Positions 59,967 to 64,000 of a stretch of 64,000 bases of DNA are shown here, one piece after another. The position numbers were made by a program, and so were the translations under genes. Numbering within the stretch: the stretch's first letter is position 1; each line of letters starts with the position of its first letter. Origin of the DNA: Eulemur rufifrons. Lineage: Eukaryota > Chordata > Mammalia > Primates > Lemuridae. The DNA lies in contig NC_091009.1 in assembly GCF_041146395.1 (NCBI RefSeq), positions 2,685,001 to 2,749,000 of the forward strand, given 5' to 3'. The notes under the pieces were generated by a model that had not been told where the DNA came from, searched no databases, and saw only the letters and a program-made list of their open reading frames with translations.

Positions 59967-61613
59967 ATAACCCTAACCCTGAACATAACACCCAACCCTG
60001 TTCCTATTTCTCCCCTTAACACGTAAACCTCACCGTGTGACTAACTATAACCTCTTATCCTAACGTTAATGCATAACCCATTTCCTGAGAACAACCCCTA
60101 TCCCATAATTCTAACCCTATCTCCTAGTCATCACTGTGACACCTAATCCCTAACCCTAATTCTAAACCGCTAACCCTAACCGTAACCCTACCTACAACCC
60201 TAACACTGACAGTAACCCTTACTTCTAACCCCAACGCTATGCCTAACAAAAACCCTAACCCTTGACCCTAACCCTTCACCCTAACCCCTAAGCCTTACCC
60301 TAACCCTTAACCCTAATCCTAATCCTAACCATTAAACCTAACCCTAGCTCTTAAAGCTAACCCTAAACCTTACCCTCACGACTAGACCCAACCCTGACAC
60401 TAACCTAACACCTAACCCTAACCAGAACCCCTAAAGCTAACCCTGAACCCTATCCCTAACCCTAGCAGTAAACTTTAACCCTAAACCTAAGCCCAACCCG
60501 TAACCCTAATCCTATCCTTTTACCCTAAAACTAACCCCTAAACCTAACCCCTATACCTCACCCTAACTCTAACCCCAATCCTAATTCTAACCATACCCCT
60601 TCATAAAACACTAACTCCTAACCAATAATCCTAATACTAGCTAAAAACCCTAATCACTAATCCCTAACCCTAACGCTTAACCTTTACCCTAACCGTTAAC
60701 CCTCACCCTAAATCTTAACACTGACCCTAACCTTCACCTTTAACTCTAAGCCTAACCCTTAACCCTGCAGTAAGGAAGACCCTTAATGCTAATGCGATTC
60801 CTTATCCCTAACCCTAACTCTACAGCTAAAAATCACCCTAACCTTTGATCCTTAAACCTAACCCCTAACACTTACTTTAACCCCAAACCCTCACCCTAAT
60901 CCTAAGCATTAAACCTAACCCTATCTCTTAAACCTAACGCTAGCCCTTACACTAACGCCTAGATCTAACCCTAAATCTAACCTACCGCCTAATCCTAACC
61001 TTAAGCCCTAATGCTAACTCTAACCCTGAACCCTAAACCTACCCGTAACCCATAACACTAACCCTATCTTTGAACCTTAACCCTGACCCTAACCATTACC
61101 CGCACCCAAGCATTTAACCCTGACCATACCCCTAATCCTTAATGATAACCCTAACACTAAACCCTAACCCTAAGCCCAACACTTAACCCTAATCTTATCC
61201 CTTAACCCTAACCCTAACCCTAACCCTAATGCTAACCCCTAAACGTAGTCCTAACCGTCACCAGTAAACCTAACCCTAACCTCTAACACAAACCATAGCA
61301 CATAACTCTAACCCTAAAACTAACCCTAACCCTAATCCTAACCCTAAACCCTAACTCTTAAACTTAACCCTAAGTGTTAACTCTCACGCTAACCTTTTAT
61401 CCTAACCCTAATCCTAACACTTAACCCTAACCCTGTACCAAACCCTAACCCCTCATCTTAACCCTAACCGTAAACCTCAACCCTAAACCAAAGTGTAACC
61501 GTTAAACCTAAGAGTAACCTTTAACCCTAACCCTAAGCCCTAACCCTAAGCCCTCACCCTAACACTAAACTTCATCCTTAACCCTAACCATAATCCTAAC
61601 CCTAAATCTAATT

Positions 61614-61833
61614 CTCAGACTTCTTGCTTTCTTAGAGTTTAGAAAGCCTGCAATCCTCCCATGCCATGCGTGAAAGGAGGCTCTACCACTGTGTCCTGCA
61701 TGAAACCCACGGGCCCATACCCAAAGTATGATAGAGTGGGTTCCCGGGTACAATCCCAGCCCCTAAACCCCCGCCCCCGCCCGCCTAATGCAGACAGGGC
61801 CCGTGCGCTAAGCATAAACAATACCTTTAACAG
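61614..61833 (+). repeat. Island 12
   Basis: It is two bases longer in the C-rich part (AAACCCCCGCCCCCG) and has CCAAAGTATG. The change shifts the minus-strand frame that is open in the other islands. Confidence 0.88.
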
Positions 61834-63480
61834 ATAACCCTAACCCTGAACATAACACCCAACCCTGTTCCTATTTCTCCCCTTAACACGTAAACCTCAC
61901 CGTGCGCCTAACTTTAACCTCTTATCCTAACGTTAATGCATAACCCATTTCCTGAGAACAACCCCTATCCCATAATTCTCACCCTATCTCCTAGTCATCA
62001 CCGTGACACCTAATCCCTAACCCTAATTCTAAATCGCTAACCCTAACCGTAAGCCTACCTACAACCCTAACACTGACAGTAACCCTTACTTCTAACCCCA
62101 ACGCTATGCCTAACAAAGACCCTAACCCTTCACCCTAACCCCTAAGCCTTACCCTAACCCTTAACCCTAATCCTAATCCTAACCATTAAACCTATCCCTA
62201 GCTCTTAAAGCTAACCCTAAACCTTACCCTCACGACTAGACCTAACCCTGACACTAACCTAACACCTAACCCTAACCAGAATTCCTAAAGCTAACCCTGA
62301 ACCCTATCCCTAACCCTAGCAGTAAATTTTAACCCTAAACCTAAGCCCAACCCCTAACCCTAATCCTATCCTTTTACCCTAAAGCTAACCCCTAAACCTA
62401 ACCCCTATACCTCACCCTAACTCTAACCCCAATCCTAATTCTAACCATACCCCTTCATAAAACACTAACTCCTAACCGCTAACACTAACACTAACCAAAC
62501 ACCCTAATCACTAATCCCTAACCCTAACGCTTAACCTTTACCCTGACCGTTAACCCTCACCCTAAATCTTAACACTGACCCTAACCTTAACCTTTAACTC
62601 TAAGCCTAACACTTAACCCTACAGTAAGGAAGACCCTTAATGCTAATGGGATCCCTTATCCCTAACCCTAACACTACAGCTAAAAATAACCCTAACCTTT
62701 GATCCTTAAACCTAACCCCTAACACTTACTTTAACCCCAAACACTAACCCTAATCCTAAGCATTAAACCTAACCCTATCTCTTAACCCTAACGCTAGCCC
62801 TTACCCTAACGCCTAGATCTAACCCTAAATCTAACCTACCGCCTAATCCTAACCTTAAGCCCTAATGCTAACTCTAACCCTGAACCCTAAACCTACCCGT
62901 AACCCTTAACACTAACCCTATCCGTGAACCTTAACCGTGACCCTAACCATTACCCGCACCCAAGCATTTAACCCTGACCCTACCCCTAATCCTTAATGAT
63001 AACCCTAACACTAAACCCTAACCCTAAGCCCAACACTTAACCCTAATCCTTTCCCTTAACCCTAACCATAACCCTAACCCTAATGCTAACCCCTAAACGT
63101 AACCCTAACTGTCACCAGTAAACCTAACACTAACCTCTAACACAAACCATAGCACATAACTCTAACCCTAAAACTAACCCTAATCTTAACCCTAAACCCT
63201 AACTCTTAACCTTCACCCTAAGCGTTAACTCTCACGCTAACCTTTAATCCTAACCCTAATCCTAATCTTCAACCCTAAACCTAACACTTAACCCTAACCC
63301 TGTACCTAACCCTAACCCCTCATCTTAACCCTAACCGTAAACCTCAACCCGAAACCAAAGTGTAACCGTTAAACCTAAGAGTAACCTTTAACCCTAACCC
63401 TAATCCCTAACCCTAAGCCCTCACCCTAACACTGAACTTCATCCTTTACCCTAACCATAATCCTAACCATAAATCTAATT

Positions 63481-63698
63481 CTCAGACTTCTTGCTTTCTT
63501 AGAGTTTAGAAAGCCTGCAATCCTCCCATGCCATGCGTGAAAGGAGGCTCTACCACTGTGTCCTGCATGAAACCCACGGGCCCATACCCAGAGTATGATA
63601 GAGTGGGTTCCCGGGTACAATCCCAGCCCCCTAAACTCCCCCCGCCCGCCTAATGCAGACAGGGCCCGTGCGCTAAGCATAAACAATACCTTTAACAG
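63481..63698 (+). repeat. Island 13
   Basis: Consensus-like copy; the telomere-like sequence continues to the window end. Confidence 0.88.
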
Positions 63699-64000
63699 AT
63701 AACCCTAACCCTGAACATAACACCCAACCCTGTTCCTATTTCTCCCCTTAACACGTAAACCTCACCGTGCGCCTAACTTTAACCTCTTATCCTAACGTTA
63801 ATGCATAACCCATTTCCTGAGAACAACCTCTAACCCATAATTCTAACCCTATCTCCCAGTCATCACTGTGACACCTAATCCCTAACCCTAATTCTAAACC
63901 GCTAACCCTAACCGTAACCCTACCTACAACCCTAACACTGACAGTAACCCTTACTTCTAACCCCAACGCTATGCCTAACAAAAACCCTAACCCTTAACCC

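Larger units (their letters stand above)
41069..64000 (+). repeat. Telomere-like composite array (degenerate CCCTAA plus islands)
   Basis: About 23 kb consists of mostly degenerate CCCTAA hexamers organised in composite units. Each unit holds about 1.65 kb of hexamer-like sequence and one non-telomeric island of 218-220 bp. Island starts are 1872, 1902, 1871, 1882, 1902, 1871, 1882, 1853, 1858, 1865 and 1867 bp apart. The deviations from the hexamer (for example AAACCGCTAACCC, CAGTAAGGAAGACCC, CCAAAGTGTAACCG) recur at the same place in every unit. The units therefore spread as blocks and were not written hexamer by hexamer by telomerase. The array continues past the window. I see no gene in it. 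Confidence 0.92.

Noticed and set aside
41069..64000. True terminal telomere tract
   Set aside because: Perfect CCCTAA runs are only a few units long, hexamers are heavily mutated, and islands interrupt every 1.9 kb. This is telomere-like satellite, not a telomerase-made end.

Overview
The window is repeat-rich heterochromatin from a mammal, most probably a strepsirrhine primate of the lemur group. The strongest clue is an Alu at 13182-13526 of the strepsirrhine type: it is 7SL-derived and dimeric, with the lemur/galago style A/T-rich linker between the arms. A primate-type L1 with an intact ORF1 and a betaretrovirus-like (class II) endogenous retrovirus fit this. I see no host protein-coding gene and no functional RNA gene.

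Layout: (1) 1-41068 is a tandem satellite with a monomer of about 540-556 bp, roughly 52 copies. Three retroelements interrupt it: a near full-length L1 (338-6643), the Alu, and a provirus (23811-30084). Each has a target-site duplication made of satellite sequence, so all three landed inside the array. The left part (1-337 and 6662-about 12400) holds diverged monomers with a long, nearly perfect inverted repeat. The right part (about 12400-41068) holds more uniform monomer classes with a T-tract, arranged in multimers. The clearest is a 1650-bp trimer repeated in tandem at 36491-39790. (2) At 41068/41069 the satellite stops within a monomer and a second array begins. From there to the end the sequence is telomere-like: degenerate CCCTAA hexamers in composite units of about 1.85-1.90 kb, each with one non-telomeric island of about 218 bp. 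Three consecutive units (5655 bp) are duplicated in tandem (45059-50713 and 50714-56368) with no difference at the sites I compared.

The provirus is the most gene-like part. It has paired LTRs, a 6-bp target duplication, a primer-binding site matching tRNA-Ser, a splice donor, a polypurine tract and recognisable remnants of gag, dUTPase, protease, reverse transcriptase, integrase and env. All are broken, and most of gag, RT and RNase H is deleted. The LTRs differ by only about 1.1 percent over 732 aligned bases, which suggests an already defective element copied in trans.

The two arrays look like subtelomeric or pericentromeric heterochromatin amplified by unequal exchange. On this strand the telomere-like array reads CCCTAA, so it is not in the orientation of a terminal telomere lying to the right. 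Identity and positional claims come from reading by eye; no alignment or database search was run.
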